Positions 42,707 to 51,170 of a stretch of DNA of 64,000 bases are shown here, piece after piece. The number at the start of each line of letters is the position of its first letter. The first letter of the stretch is position 1. The position numbers and the translations under genes are program-made. The notes beneath the pieces were generated by a model. The model was not told the origin of the DNA. It searched no databases and worked only from the letters and a program-made list of their open reading frames with translations. Source of the stretch: Arcticibacterium luteifluviistationis (GTDB lineage Bacteria > Bacteroidota > Bacteroidia > Cytophagales > Spirosomataceae); assembly GCF_003258705.1 (NCBI RefSeq), contig NZ_CP029480.1, positions 3,658,001-3,722,000 on the forward strand, written 5' to 3'.

Positions 42707-42741
42707 AACTCTTTAATCTTCAAGCAGCGGGGTATCAGTAA
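42707..42741 (+). repeat. 35-bp direct repeat, right copy (orphan end of an ABC exporter gene)
   Basis: The orphan stretch encodes LFNLQAAGYQ-stop in the same frame as the true gene end at 38597-38631, with only two third-position differences (GCG/GCA, CAA/CAG). No ABC gene precedes it here. Confidence 0.9.
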
Positions 42742-42798
42742 ACTACCTCATACAACCTTTTAGCCCGAATAAGCGTCTAAGGATAAAAATAGAATATC

Positions 42799-43296
42799 AT
42801 GTTAAATAAAGTTGCTTTTCTTATCATCGGTTTGTTTATGACACAACTAGATTCTTGCGAAAAAACGGATGTAGCCATCAAAGAAGATTTAGCTGGAGAA
42901 TGGGTTTTAAAGAACGTTTTCTTAAGCGATGCCATAGATACCCCGTGTGGCTGGGAAGTGGATAAGCATGAGCCATTAACGTTAAACATAACTAAAGATG
43001 GCAACGGATACTCTTTTGGTGGCAACGCTGTCATTAACACATACTTTGGTTCTCTGGAGCTTATTTCTTTTGATGAAAAAAATCAAACAGGTAAAATACA
43101 AACAGGACCTATTGGGAGTACGAGAAAAGGTGGCCCAGAAAACTTGATGAATTGTGAAACGCGTTTTTTAACACAATTAGATACCGCTACTGATTTTGCC
43201 TTTGATGACAATGGCGAACTAAGAATTGGAAACTTTAGAGACGAAAACAGCCACCCAAGAGATGGTGGGTATTACTTAATTTTTGAGAAGAAATAA
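42799..43296 (+). CDS. META/HslJ-like putative lipoprotein
   Basis: The 165-residue protein has a lipoprotein-like signal with Cys20 in QLDSC; the Asp at -2 makes the lipobox atypical. The mature part begins LAGEWVLKNVFL, contains NGYSFGGNAVINTYFG and ends in a beta strand GGYYLIFEKK. These strand patterns resemble the META/HslJ fold of small envelope proteins. I would not assign a function. It is followed by a clear terminator, so it forms its own unit. Confidence 0.75.
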   Translation: MLNKVAFLIIGLFMTQLDSCEKTDVAIKEDLAGEWVLKNVFLSDAIDTPCGWEVDKHEPLTLNITKDGNGYSFGGNAVINTYFGSLELISFDEKNQTGKIQTGPIGSTRKGGPENLMNCETRFLTQLDTATDFAFDDNGELRIGNFRDENSHPRDGGYYLIFEKK

Positions 43297-43318
43297 TACT
43301 TAAAACATCAAATGCTTT

Positions 43319-43352
43319 AAACACTACCCTATAATAAGGTGGTGTTTTTTTA
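43319..43352 (+). terminator. hairpin terminator after the META-like lipoprotein gene
   Basis: The stem AACACTACC / GGTGGTGTT (one G-U pair) has a 9-nt loop and seven T residues directly after it. Confidence 0.85.
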
Positions 43353-43409
43353 TTGGAAGCAAATGAGCAGTTTTCCAAGTTCCGAAGTACATTTTTATGG
43401 TTAAAGGTT

Positions 43410-43417
43410 TATTTTTG
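43410..43417 (+). promoter_or_regulatory. candidate -7 box for the sterol desaturase-family gene
   Basis: TATTTTTG fits TAnnTTTG, 18 bp before the ATG at 43436. If real, it lies inside the longer reading frame starting at 43397 and favours the later start. Confidence 0.35.
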
Positions 43418-43435
43418 ATAAAGACCCTTTCAAAA

Positions 43436-44335
43436 ATGAATTTTCAAGATGCCCTTATAGAACTTCAAAATGACAAATTACTATTATTTGCCATTCCGCT
43501 TTTCTTGGTATCTGCCGCTATCGAATATCTTTTTGCGAAAGAAAAACACCCGAACCTTTATCATAGAAAAGACTTTTGGGTTTCTATCTCCATGGGTATT
43601 TTCAGCAGTATTGTAGAGTTTCTACCAAAACTGCTGGCTTTTGTGGCTTTCCTTTACTTACATCAAATTAGTCCATTAAAAGACATTGTGGAGCGACAGT
43701 GGTGGGCTTGGATTCTCCTTTTCTTTCTAGACGACTTCTCCTATTATTGGTTTCATAGGTTAAACCATGAAGTCAGACTTTTTTGGGCAGGTCATGTGCC
43801 ACATCACTCTTCTATCCATATGAATTTTGGTACAGCACTTAGGCAAGGTGTGGGCGAAAGAATCCATAAGTTCTTCTTCTGGCTTTGGCTGCCTCTTTTA
43901 GGCTTTGACCCATTGATGATTTTCACCATGATTTCACTGAGTCTGCTCTATCAGTTTTTTGTCCATACAGAGTTGGTAAAGAAATTACCCAAATGGTACG
44001 AATTCGTTTTTAATACGCCCTCGCATCATAGAGTACATCATGCTTCTAACATCAGGTATTTAGACTGCAACCACGCGGGAGTTTTAATTATTTGGGATAA
44101 ACTATTCGGTACTTTCTCAGAAGAACTAGAAAGTGAAAAGCCTGTGTATGGACTTACCGTAAATATTGAAACTCATAACCCAATAAAAGTGGCTAGTCAC
44201 GAGTATACTGCTATCTGGCAGGACATTAAAAGAGCTCCCAAGTTCTCTGACAAACTGCGGTACATATTTTTATCCCCTGGTTGGAGTCATGATGGAGAAG
44301 ATAAAAGAGCCAAAACGTTACGGAAGCAGCTTTAA
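43436..44335 (+). CDS. fatty acid hydroxylase / sterol desaturase family membrane protein
   Basis: From the preferred start (MNFQDALIEL) the product has 299 residues; an ATG at 43397 would add 13. There are about four membrane helices and the three His clusters of the family: HRLNH, HVPHHSS and HRVHH with a nearby CNH. These bind a di-iron centre in integral membrane hydroxylases and desaturases that act on lipids. In bacteria the substrates are often carotenoids, sphingolipids or fatty acids rather than sterols, and which one applies here is unknown. It stands alone between two terminated units. Confidence 0.9.
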   Translation: MNFQDALIELQNDKLLLFAIPLFLVSAAIEYLFAKEKHPNLYHRKDFWVSISMGIFSSIVEFLPKLLAFVAFLYLHQISPLKDIVERQWWAWILLFFLDDFSYYWFHRLNHEVRLFWAGHVPHHSSIHMNFGTALRQGVGERIHKFFFWLWLPLLGFDPLMIFTMISLSLLYQFFVHTELVKKLPKWYEFVFNTPSHHRVHHASNIRYLDCNHAGVLIIWDKLFGTFSEELESEKPVYGLTVNIETHNPIKVASHEYTAIWQDIKRAPKFSDKLRYIFLSPGWSHDGEDKRAKTLRKQL

Positions 44336-44410
44336 AGGAAATGATTTTGACTTAGCCAATTTTTAAAATCATTTAATATCAATTCCATGCAACCTCACTC
44401 TTCATTTTGC

Positions 44411-44418
44411 TACCTTTG
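44411..44418 (+). promoter_or_regulatory. candidate -7 box upstream of the DUF2911 gene
   Basis: TACCTTTG matches TAnnTTTG, 36 bp before the start codon. No clear -33 element. Confidence 0.4.
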
Positions 44419-44454
44419 AATTGATTTTAAAAACTAAACAAAATTACAAAACCG

Positions 44455-45279
44455 ATGAAAAAATTACTATTGGGTTTTGCTGTGCTTTTCTCTATTTCTG
44501 CATCAGCTCAAAACCTTAAAACACCTGCTCCTAGTACTACACAAACTATCAAGCAAGACTTCGCTCTTTCTAGCATAGAAATCAACTATTCTCGTCCATC
44601 TATGAAAGGCCGTGATATCTTTGGTGGCTTAGTACCTTACGGAGACAAATGGAGAACAGGAGCTAACGGACCTACTACTTTCACTTTCGGACAAGACGTA
44701 ACTGTAGGTGGAAAAGCTATTAAAGCTGGCACATATTCTGTTATAACTGTTCCTGGAAAATCTTCTTGGGAAGTAATGCTTTGCACTGAAGGTACTAGCG
44801 TTCCTAATTTTAAAGAGGAAACTGTAGTTGCAAAATTCCAGGCAAACTCTATCAACCTTCCTTTTGATGTAGAAACATTTACCATCATGGTTAGCAATGT
44901 CACTAACAACTCTGCTGATATTGATATCCTTTGGGCTAATAAAATGGCAACTATTGCTGTATCTGCCGATATCGATTCTGATATCATGAGCCAAATTGAC
45001 AACGTAATGAATAAGGACAACAAGCCTTACTATGCAGCAGCAAGTTATTACTTTGAAAATGGCAAAGACATCAACAAAACTGTTGAATGGGCTAAAAAAG
45101 CAGCCGACGCTCAGCCCGAAGCTTACTGGGTAAAGCATTTATTAGCAAAAGCAAATGCTAAAGCTGGAAACAAAGCTGCTGCTATTGCTGCCGCTAAAGC
45201 ATCTATGGAACTTGCTCAAAAGGGTGGAAACATGGATTACGTAAGACTTAACGAAGCTTTGCTTAAAACGCTTAAATAA
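44455..45279 (+). CDS. secreted DUF2911 protein
   Basis: The 274-residue protein has a signal peptide (MKKLLLGFAVLFSISASAQ). Its DUF2911 domain (residues ~25-175) has typical text: INYSRPSMKGRDIFG, VPYGDKWRTGANG and AGTYSVITVPG. The C-terminal part (~185-274) is helical with TPR-like character (EWAKKAADAQPEAYWVKHLL). The family is common in Bacteroidota and has no established biochemical role. It has its own strong terminator and shows the codon use of a well expressed gene, with many GCT and GCA Ala codons. I cannot say more about function. Confidence 0.9.
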   Translation: MKKLLLGFAVLFSISASAQNLKTPAPSTTQTIKQDFALSSIEINYSRPSMKGRDIFGGLVPYGDKWRTGANGPTTFTFGQDVTVGGKAIKAGTYSVITVPGKSSWEVMLCTEGTSVPNFKEETVVAKFQANSINLPFDVETFTIMVSNVTNNSADIDILWANKMATIAVSADIDSDIMSQIDNVMNKDNKPYYAAASYYFENGKDINKTVEWAKKAADAQPEAYWVKHLLAKANAKAGNKAAAIAAAKASMELAQKGGNMDYVRLNEALLKTLK

Positions 45280-45304
45280 GTTTTATTAAACTATTTACAA
45301 AATG

Positions 45305-45336
45305 AACGCGGAGCCAAACGGCTCTGCGTTTTTTTA
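45305..45336 (+). terminator. strong terminator after the DUF2911 gene
   Basis: Stem AACGCGGAGCC / GGCTCTGCGTT (one mismatch) with loop AAAC, followed by seven Ts. Confidence 0.92.
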
Positions 45337-45416
45337 TGCCCTAAAAGAGAACTTTAATTTAATAATCAAAAAACATAGTAGTAGATTAAGGGCTTCAATT
45401 CAACCTTAATAAATAA

Positions 45417-46745
45417 ATGAAAGCCTTTTCGATTTCTCTTTTAGCATTTGTTCTTTTCTCTTTTAGCCTATCGGCTCAAAACTCGAGCTCTTTTGAAACC
45501 TTAAGCAATGACGGTGCATGGTGCTGGTTTTCAGACCCAAGGGCTGTTCAAATAAATGACAAAATTTATGCTGGTTGGGTAGCTGCTGATGGCAGTATTA
45601 TGGTGGCCAGTCATAATCAAACTACCGGAGAGACCAAAGAAGTAAACATTTCGCCTGAATTTGATAAAGACGACCACGCCAACCCTTCTTTCTTAGTACT
45701 TCCTGACAAAAGATTGATGGTATTTTTCTCTGCCCACTCTAGACTGGGTAAAGGAGAAGAAGAGCCTGCCATTACTTACGCTACCACCACAAACCCAGAA
45801 GACATTAGCTCATGGGAGACACAAAAAAGGTTGACAAAGAATGCAGAAGGACCTATGAAGTTCTGTTATTCTAACCCTGTAATGCTTTCAAAAGAAAACA
45901 ACAGGATTTATCTTTTCTGGAGAGGAGGAGATTTTAAACCAACCTTTGCTTATACAGACGACTTTGGTCAAACTTGGTCTGAAGTTCATTCATTGGTCAA
46001 ATCATTTTCTGACAACGGAAAAAGACCTTACGTCAAAATATCAAGCAATGGTATTGACGAAATAAACTTCGCATTTACAGATGGTCACCCAAGAAATGAG
46101 CCTTTAAACAGTATTTATTACTTAAAATATAAGGCAGGTAAATTTCACAAAGCAGATGGCACCGTGGTAGGAACTATGGAGTCGCTTCCAATTAGGCATG
46201 GCGACTGTGACGTGGTGTATAGCTCACCAGACGAGTTTAAAGAAAGCCACAATGCCAGCAGAGCCTGGATTTGGGATATTGCAGAAGACGAAAAAGGGAA
46301 CCCAGTTATGGTTTACACCCGACTTCCAGAAGAATCTAAGCACCAATATTACTACGCCAGATGGGATGGTTCTAAATGGGTAAATTCTAAAATTTCTGAG
46401 GCGGGTTCATGGTTTCCGAGGTATAATAAGACAAAAGAAATGCGTGAACCTGAGCCACATTATTCTGGCGGAATATATTTAGACCATGAAAACACTAACG
46501 TAGTTTATTACTCAAGACCCGTTGGTGATGTTTTTGAAATCTTCAAATCTGAATCTTCAGATGCAGGAAAAACATGGACAGAAACAGCAATAACCTCAAA
46601 TTCTGAAAAAGATAATGTACGACCATATGCCATCAGAGGAGCAGGGAAAAATGCCAAAAATCAGATTCTCTGGATGTTAAATGATAGGTATTCACATTAC
46701 ATGGACTTTAATTCTAAGATTAAGTTAGATAGCCAGAAAAAGTAG
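45417..46745 (+). CDS. secreted BNR-repeat (sialidase-like beta-propeller) protein
   Basis: The 442-residue protein has a signal peptide ending LSAQ (residue ~20). It resembles the BNR_4 group of exported beta-propellers: NDGAWCWFSDPRAV near the start, DDFGQTWSEV and DAGKTWTETA as Asp-box-like repeats, and WDIAEDEKGNPVMVYTR. BNR_4 proteins occur in polysaccharide utilisation regions, and some relatives act as lyases on uronic-acid polysaccharides. I cannot decide whether this one is catalytic. No operon partner is evident; cmoA-like follows after 70 bp with its own candidate -7 box. Confidence 0.85.
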   Translation: MKAFSISLLAFVLFSFSLSAQNSSSFETLSNDGAWCWFSDPRAVQINDKIYAGWVAADGSIMVASHNQTTGETKEVNISPEFDKDDHANPSFLVLPDKRLMVFFSAHSRLGKGEEEPAITYATTTNPEDISSWETQKRLTKNAEGPMKFCYSNPVMLSKENNRIYLFWRGGDFKPTFAYTDDFGQTWSEVHSLVKSFSDNGKRPYVKISSNGIDEINFAFTDGHPRNEPLNSIYYLKYKAGKFHKADGTVVGTMESLPIRHGDCDVVYSSPDEFKESHNASRAWIWDIAEDEKGNPVMVYTRLPEESKHQYYYARWDGSKWVNSKISEAGSWFPRYNKTKEMREPEPHYSGGIYLDHENTNVVYYSRPVGDVFEIFKSESSDAGKTWTETAITSNSEKDNVRPYAIRGAGKNAKNQILWMLNDRYSHYMDFNSKIKLDSQKK

Positions 46746-46784
46746 GACCTCTCAAATTTTCAAAATTATATAAGCAATTAGCCC

Positions 46785-46792
46785 TATTTTTG
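46785..46792 (+). promoter_or_regulatory. candidate -7 box upstream of the cmoA-like gene
   Basis: TATTTTTG matches TAnnTTTG, 23 bp before the start codon. No clear -33 element. Confidence 0.35.
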
Positions 46793-46815
46793 GGCTTTAA
46801 TCAATACTCCAAAAT

Positions 46816-47541
46816 ATGTCCGGTAAAGACAAAGTTTTTGAACAACCCCTAAAAGCTCACGATTTCAAATTCGGAGCCAATGTAGTTTCCGTGTTTGATG
46901 ATATGGTAACTCGCTCCGTTCCTTTCTACCTTGAAATGCAACGCATGATTACTGAAATTGTTCAGGATTTTGCGGTAGAAGGCACCAATGTTTATGATTT
47001 AGGATGTTCTACAGGAACGACCTTAAACAACCTTGACAAGGTACTACCAGACGGTATCACCTTTGTGGGTATTGACGACAGTAGTGAAATGTTAGAGAAG
47101 TGTGATGTCAACTTTAAGGAGCAAGGCATGACCAGAGAATATAAGCTGGAGTGGCAAGACATGAACCAATCTGTAAAGATTGAGAATGCTTCTGTGGTAG
47201 TTTTATGTTTGACTTTACAATTCATTCGCCCGTTATACAGAGAACGTTTATTGAAAGAAATTTACGATAGTATGAATCCTAATAGCTGCCTTATTTTGGT
47301 AGAGAAAGTTTTAGGAGAAGACTCTCTTTTTAACAGACAGTTTATCAAACATTACTACGATTTCAAACGCAGAAATAGTTATAACGAAATGGAGATTTCT
47401 CAAAAAAGAGAGGCTCTTGAAAACGTTTTGATTCCTTATAAACTGAACGAAAACATTGAGTTATTAAAGAAAACAGGTTTTCAGTATGTTGAGACGTTTT
47501 TCAAATGGTATAACTTCTGTGGCATGGTAGCCGTAAAATAA
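46816..47541 (+). CDS. cmoA: carboxy-S-adenosylmethionine synthase CmoA-like
   Basis: The 241-residue methyltransferase-fold protein resembles CmoA over its whole length: FDDMVTRSVPFYLEMQRM at the N-terminus, the SAM-binding DLGCSTGTTLNNL, then IGIDDSSEML-like text (VGIDDSSEML) and LTLQFI. CmoA makes carboxy-SAM from SAM and prephenate, which CmoB uses to modify tRNA wobble uridine. No cmoB lies next to it; the next gene encodes an ICMT-like membrane methyltransferase 20 bp downstream, probably co-transcribed. The enzyme could have another partner elsewhere or another product. Confidence 0.82.
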   Translation: MSGKDKVFEQPLKAHDFKFGANVVSVFDDMVTRSVPFYLEMQRMITEIVQDFAVEGTNVYDLGCSTGTTLNNLDKVLPDGITFVGIDDSSEMLEKCDVNFKEQGMTREYKLEWQDMNQSVKIENASVVVLCLTLQFIRPLYRERLLKEIYDSMNPNSCLILVEKVLGEDSLFNRQFIKHYYDFKRRNSYNEMEISQKREALENVLIPYKLNENIELLKKTGFQYVETFFKWYNFCGMVAVK

Positions 47542-47561
47542 TCTAACCCCTTAATACACCC

Positions 47562-48269
47562 ATGGTTAAAATTGGCAATGTACTTTATCATAATAGAAAC
47601 TGGCTTTTTCCTATAGTCTATCTATTCTTATTTATTCCTTTCACGCAGGTTTTTGAGCACCCTAATACTGCCATGATAATTGGCTTTATAGTAGCCATTA
47701 TTGGGCAAGCTACACGTATAGCTACCATCGGTTTGGTGTATATTATCCGAGGTGGAAAGAACAGACGTGTATATGCAGAAGACTTAGTAACTACAGGCAT
47801 TTTCGCTCATTGCCGTAATCCTTTATACGTAGGTAATATTTTGATGCTTGCAGGTTTAGGAATCGCTTCTAACTCTTTGCTTTTCATGGCGGTAATCATT
47901 CCCGCATTCTTGTTTATTTACCAAGCCATAGTTAGGGCGGAAGAAGATTTTCTTTCGAACAAATTTGGCAAAGGATTCGATGAATACACCAAAGATGTAA
48001 ACAGATGGCTACCTAGCCTAAAAGGCTTAGGAAACACGCTAAGTAGCATGGATTTCAAATGGAACCGTGTTATCATTAAAGAATACAACACGACATTTAT
48101 ATGGTTATTGGGTGGTTTAGGAGTGCTTTACATGCATTTCTACAGAAACCCAGCTTTATACAATATAGCAGAGCACAAGGTCTTTTTCATTGCTGCATTT
48201 ATAGCTATTGTAGCTTTCTACTTTATAGCTCGCTACTTGAAAAAAGCTAAGATTATTGTTAGTGATTGA
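47562..48269 (+). CDS. ICMT/phospholipid methyltransferase-like membrane protein
   Basis: The 235-residue integral membrane protein has about five to six helices. The motif GIFAHCRNPLYVGNILML (~86-103), together with the later RAEEDFLSNKFGKGFDEY, is characteristic of the isoprenylcysteine carboxyl-methyltransferase / phosphatidylethanolamine methyltransferase group, which transfers methyl from SAM to lipid-linked acceptors. The substrate in Bacteroidota members is mostly unknown. It follows the cmoA-like gene by 20 bp, so the two SAM-related genes are probably expressed together. A shared bidirectional terminator lies after it. Confidence 0.85.
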   Translation: MVKIGNVLYHNRNWLFPIVYLFLFIPFTQVFEHPNTAMIIGFIVAIIGQATRIATIGLVYIIRGGKNRRVYAEDLVTTGIFAHCRNPLYVGNILMLAGLGIASNSLLFMAVIIPAFLFIYQAIVRAEEDFLSNKFGKGFDEYTKDVNRWLPSLKGLGNTLSSMDFKWNRVIIKEYNTTFIWLLGGLGVLYMHFYRNPALYNIAEHKVFFIAAFIAIVAFYFIARYLKKAKIIVSD

Positions 48270-48291
48270 TTTACTGTTCTCAAATAATTTT

Positions 48292-48324
48292 AAAGAAAAA
48301 GCTCCTTAATGGAGCTTTTTCTTT
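48292..48324. terminator. bidirectional terminator between convergent genes
   Basis: Perfect 14-bp stem AAAGAAAAAGCTCC / GGAGCTTTTTCTTT with a 5-nt loop. It lies between the stops at 48269 (plus) and 48335 (minus), with A/T-rich stem ends usable from both sides. Confidence 0.93.
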
Positions 48325-48334
48325 GTCTATATCC

Positions 48335-48919
48335 TTACAAACTATACGTATTCCCAACCTCTGCTAAGGGAATACAACCTTGATACGGCCCAGGAACTGG
48401 GTCATAGGTTAATACTTTCAGCCCAATTTCTTCTGATGAAAAATAGCCCCAAAGAGCGGTTGATTTCAAATTTCTATAAAAGCCTACAGGCTCTTGTTTA
48501 CCTGCAGCAGTTCCCCAGATAGACCCATTAAATTTGGGAGAATTAGCTTCTTCCATCTTTAGAAATTCTGCTTTATTTTCTGGACTTAAGTCTGCAAACC
48601 TGTCACCAAATTTCTCTTTACATCTGGCGTCAAAGTCATCCATTCCTTTGTCCATAGTTTCTTGACCCGCCTCTCCATTCAGTTTTCCATAAACTAAGTC
48701 AATAAACATATCAACTTTCATTTCTAATGCCCCAGGTGTCTCTGTTTTTGGCAGTAAAGTATCTACCAAACTAGAAACTAGTTCTGCGTGTTTTACACTC
48801 AAAAACTGTGGCTGCCAGTTTAGCCTAGACGTTTCTTTGCACGACTGCAATAATGATGGAAATAAGGCCGTAGCTACGCCAAATAGAGCGGTTTGTTTTA
48901 ATGCTTCTCTTCTTTGCAT
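48335..48919 (-). CDS. gluconate 2-dehydrogenase subunit 3 family protein
   Basis: The 194-residue small subunit accompanies GMC-type sugar dehydrogenases. The N-terminus MQRREALKQTALFG is Tat-like (twin Arg in RREALKQ) and is followed by SLLQSC, so it may be exported folded and lipidated. The body shows VDTLLPKTETPGALE and CKEKFGDRFADLSPENK, as in the family. In studied systems this subunit is needed for export or activity of the large flavoprotein, which itself lacks a signal. The GMC gene is directly upstream (4 bp apart), so the two form an operon. Confidence 0.9.
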   Translation of the reverse strand: MQRREALKQTALFGVATALFPSLLQSCKETSRLNWQPQFLSVKHAELVSSLVDTLLPKTETPGALEMKVDMFIDLVYGKLNGEAGQETMDKGMDDFDARCKEKFGDRFADLSPENKAEFLKMEEANSPKFNGSIWGTAAGKQEPVGFYRNLKSTALWGYFSSEEIGLKVLTYDPVPGPYQGCIPLAEVGNTYSL

Positions 48920-48923
48920 AGTA

Positions 48924-50630
48924 TTAAAGGTTTTTCTTTTTAAGTTCAGAAACAGCGTGATTAGCAGCTCTAGCCGTAAGAGCCATGTAGGTCAATGAAG
49001 GATTAACACAAGACGAAGATGTCATACATGCTCCATCCGTCACAAAAACGTTTTTGACAGCATGCACCTGATTGGTAGCATTCAGTACCGACGTTTTAGG
49101 GTCTTTACCCATTCTTGCGGTGCCCATTTCATGAATTCCGTAACCCATGCCATGTTCGTTATCAAAACCCACAATATCTTTCAATCCAGCTTTCTCTAAC
49201 ATTTCTACCGCATCTATCTGAATCTGCTTATTGATAGCTAATTCGTTTTCTTTAAACTCCGCATCAATCACCAGCGTTGGTCTACCCCACTTGTCTAATT
49301 TATCTTTATCTAAGCTTACCTGATTTTCATGGTATGGCAAACATTCTGCAAAACCGGTAATAAAGAATTCCCAGTCTCCTGGTTTCATCAAAGCATCTTT
49401 AAATTCACCACCAAAAGCTTCTTGGTTTGCTCCTGCACCCCAATTTGCTCTCCCTGCTCCACCCTGATATCCGTAACCTCTTAAGAATTTATCTGTTGTC
49501 GACTTTTCGTCAATGTTTCTATACCTCGGAATATAAATACCGTTTGGTCTCCTACCCTTATAGTACCCATCTTCATGACCTTCAAACTTACCCATAGCCC
49601 CCACTCGGTACGTATGGTCCATCAGATTATGTCCTAGCTCACCGCTATCATTTCCTAAACCATTTTCAAAACGATTAGAAGTAGAATTTAATAATAACTG
49701 GGTAGTACCAATAGTAGACGCATTACAGAAAACTATTTTGGCGTAATACTCTAGCACTTCCTTTGTTTCAGAATCTATCACCCGCACACCAACTGCCTTT
49801 CCTTTTTCCTCATCATAAATAATAGAATCTGCCAAAGAAAAAGGTCTGATTGTCAAATTACCTGTAGCATTTGCAGCAGGTAAAGTCACGGCATTACTAC
49901 TAAAATAAGCTCCGTAAGGGCAACCTCTATCACAGCGATTTCTGGATTGACACTGTCCACGACCATTTAATGGCTCTGTCAAATGAGCTACACGGCCTAT
50001 TATCATGTTTCTGCCGGGAAACTCTTTCTCTATTCTTTTCTTAACGTCTTTTTCTACGCAGTTAAGCTCCATTGGAGGCAAAAAATGACTATCTGGCAAC
50101 TGTGGTAAACCTATTGCTTCTCCAGAAATACCTGCAAATTTCTCCACATACGTATACCAGTCTTTGATATCATTATACCTGATAGGCCAATCTACTCCAT
50201 GACCATCTTTAGCATTTGCCTCAAAATCTAAATCTGACCAACGGTAACATTGTTTTCCCCAGAGCAAAGAACGTCCTCCCATTTGATTAGCTCTTACCCA
50301 CATAAAAGGCTTAACCTCTTTGTATGGGTTTTCATCGTCCTTAGCAAAAAAATGAATGTTATTTTCTCCTACAAAACCAGTACGAGCATTTATCTGCCGC
50401 TCTTTTAGTTCCTCTGCTGCTGCAGCCCCTCGAAGTTCAGTGTCCCAAGGGTCATTATTCATGGTGGGATAATCTATCACATGCTCCACTAGTCTACCCC
50501 TTTCTAGCACTAAAGTTTTAAGTCCGCTTTCGCAAAGTTCTTTTGCAGCCCATCCGCCACTAATTCCAGACCCAATGACTATAGCGTCATAAGTCATGTC
50601 TTTCTTTGCGTCTATATTAAAATTTGCCAT
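48924..50630 (-). CDS. GMC family FAD-dependent sugar dehydrogenase large subunit
   Basis: The 568-residue flavoprotein has the FAD-binding motif AIVIGSGISGG (GxGxxG at 20-25), GMC-type text such as MGGRSLLWGKQCYRW and a Cys-rich stretch SRNRCDRGCPYGAYF. A C-terminal active-site region contains GIHEMGTARMG and SSCVNPSLTYMALTARAA. It should oxidise a sugar or glycoside and pass electrons to a cytochrome c. Having no signal of its own, it probably reaches the periplasm together with the Tat-type subunit 3 encoded 4 bp downstream. Relatives form 3-keto-glycosides; the substrate here is open. Confidence 0.92.
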   Translation of the reverse strand: MANFNIDAKKDMTYDAIVIGSGISGGWAAKELCESGLKTLVLERGRLVEHVIDYPTMNNDPWDTELRGAAAAEELKERQINARTGFVGENNIHFFAKDDENPYKEVKPFMWVRANQMGGRSLLWGKQCYRWSDLDFEANAKDGHGVDWPIRYNDIKDWYTYVEKFAGISGEAIGLPQLPDSHFLPPMELNCVEKDVKKRIEKEFPGRNMIIGRVAHLTEPLNGRGQCQSRNRCDRGCPYGAYFSSNAVTLPAANATGNLTIRPFSLADSIIYDEEKGKAVGVRVIDSETKEVLEYYAKIVFCNASTIGTTQLLLNSTSNRFENGLGNDSGELGHNLMDHTYRVGAMGKFEGHEDGYYKGRRPNGIYIPRYRNIDEKSTTDKFLRGYGYQGGAGRANWGAGANQEAFGGEFKDALMKPGDWEFFITGFAECLPYHENQVSLDKDKLDKWGRPTLVIDAEFKENELAINKQIQIDAVEMLEKAGLKDIVGFDNEHGMGYGIHEMGTARMGKDPKTSVLNATNQVHAVKNVFVTDGACMTSSSCVNPSLTYMALTARAANHAVSELKKKNL

Positions 50631-50767
50631 TGATTATTTAATAGGTTTGAATGTTAAATTTAAGAAAAGAATTGGTTGCTTGGCTTTCAGCATTCCTGTT
50701 TCTTCTTAGATTAAAATCAAATTGTTATATTTAAAATGAGTCTAAGAAAATTTAATTTCAATCCATT

Positions 50768-50995
50768 ATGAAAACAATGACCTGTAAACAATTAGGCGGA
50801 GCCTGTGACCTAGAATTTAAAGCGGAAACTTTTGACGAGATAGCCGAATTAAGTAAAAAACACGGCATGGAAATGTATCAAAAAAACGAACCCGCTCACA
50901 TGCAAGCCATGGGAGAAATGCAGAAATTAATGCAATCTCCCGATGGAATGACACAGTGGTTTAACAATAAAAGAAAGGAGTTTGAGGCTCTTTGA
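50768..50995 (+). CDS. DUF1059 small protein
   Basis: The 75-residue cytoplasmic protein starts MKTMTCKQLGGACDLEFKA, which is the DUF1059 signature (two conserved cysteines in TCxxLGGxCD), and continues with AETFDEIAELSKKHG. The family is widespread, probably binds a small ligand or metal, and has no proven function. The terminator hairpin overlaps the end of the coding sequence, the stop codon lying in its loop. It is monocistronic and divergent from the GMC operon. Confidence 0.88.
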   Translation: MKTMTCKQLGGACDLEFKAETFDEIAELSKKHGMEMYQKNEPAHMQAMGEMQKLMQSPDGMTQWFNNKRKEFEAL

Positions 50996-51009
50996 TAAGA
51001 GCTTTTTTT
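50987..51009 (+). terminator. terminator overlapping the DUF1059 stop codon
   Basis: Stem GCTCTT / AAGAGC with loop TGAT, followed by TTTTTTTA. The TGA stop (50993-50995) is within the loop. Confidence 0.75.
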
Positions 51010-51170
51010 AATTACAGTATATCCTATTAGTCCATTCTTAGACAGACAGTGTATACCAAAACCCCAGTTTTAAGCTATTCCTTTTAAAGGCATCGATTTT
51101 ATATAGTATATTGGAATCCAAAGTGAAAACCGTGTTTTCACTTATTCAACCCTATAAAAAACGTATTTCG

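Noticed and set aside
44629-45138. Antisense ORFs of 169 and 128 residues inside the DUF2911 gene
   Set aside because: The DUF2911 frame has a signal peptide and family motifs; the antisense products have no recognisable features.
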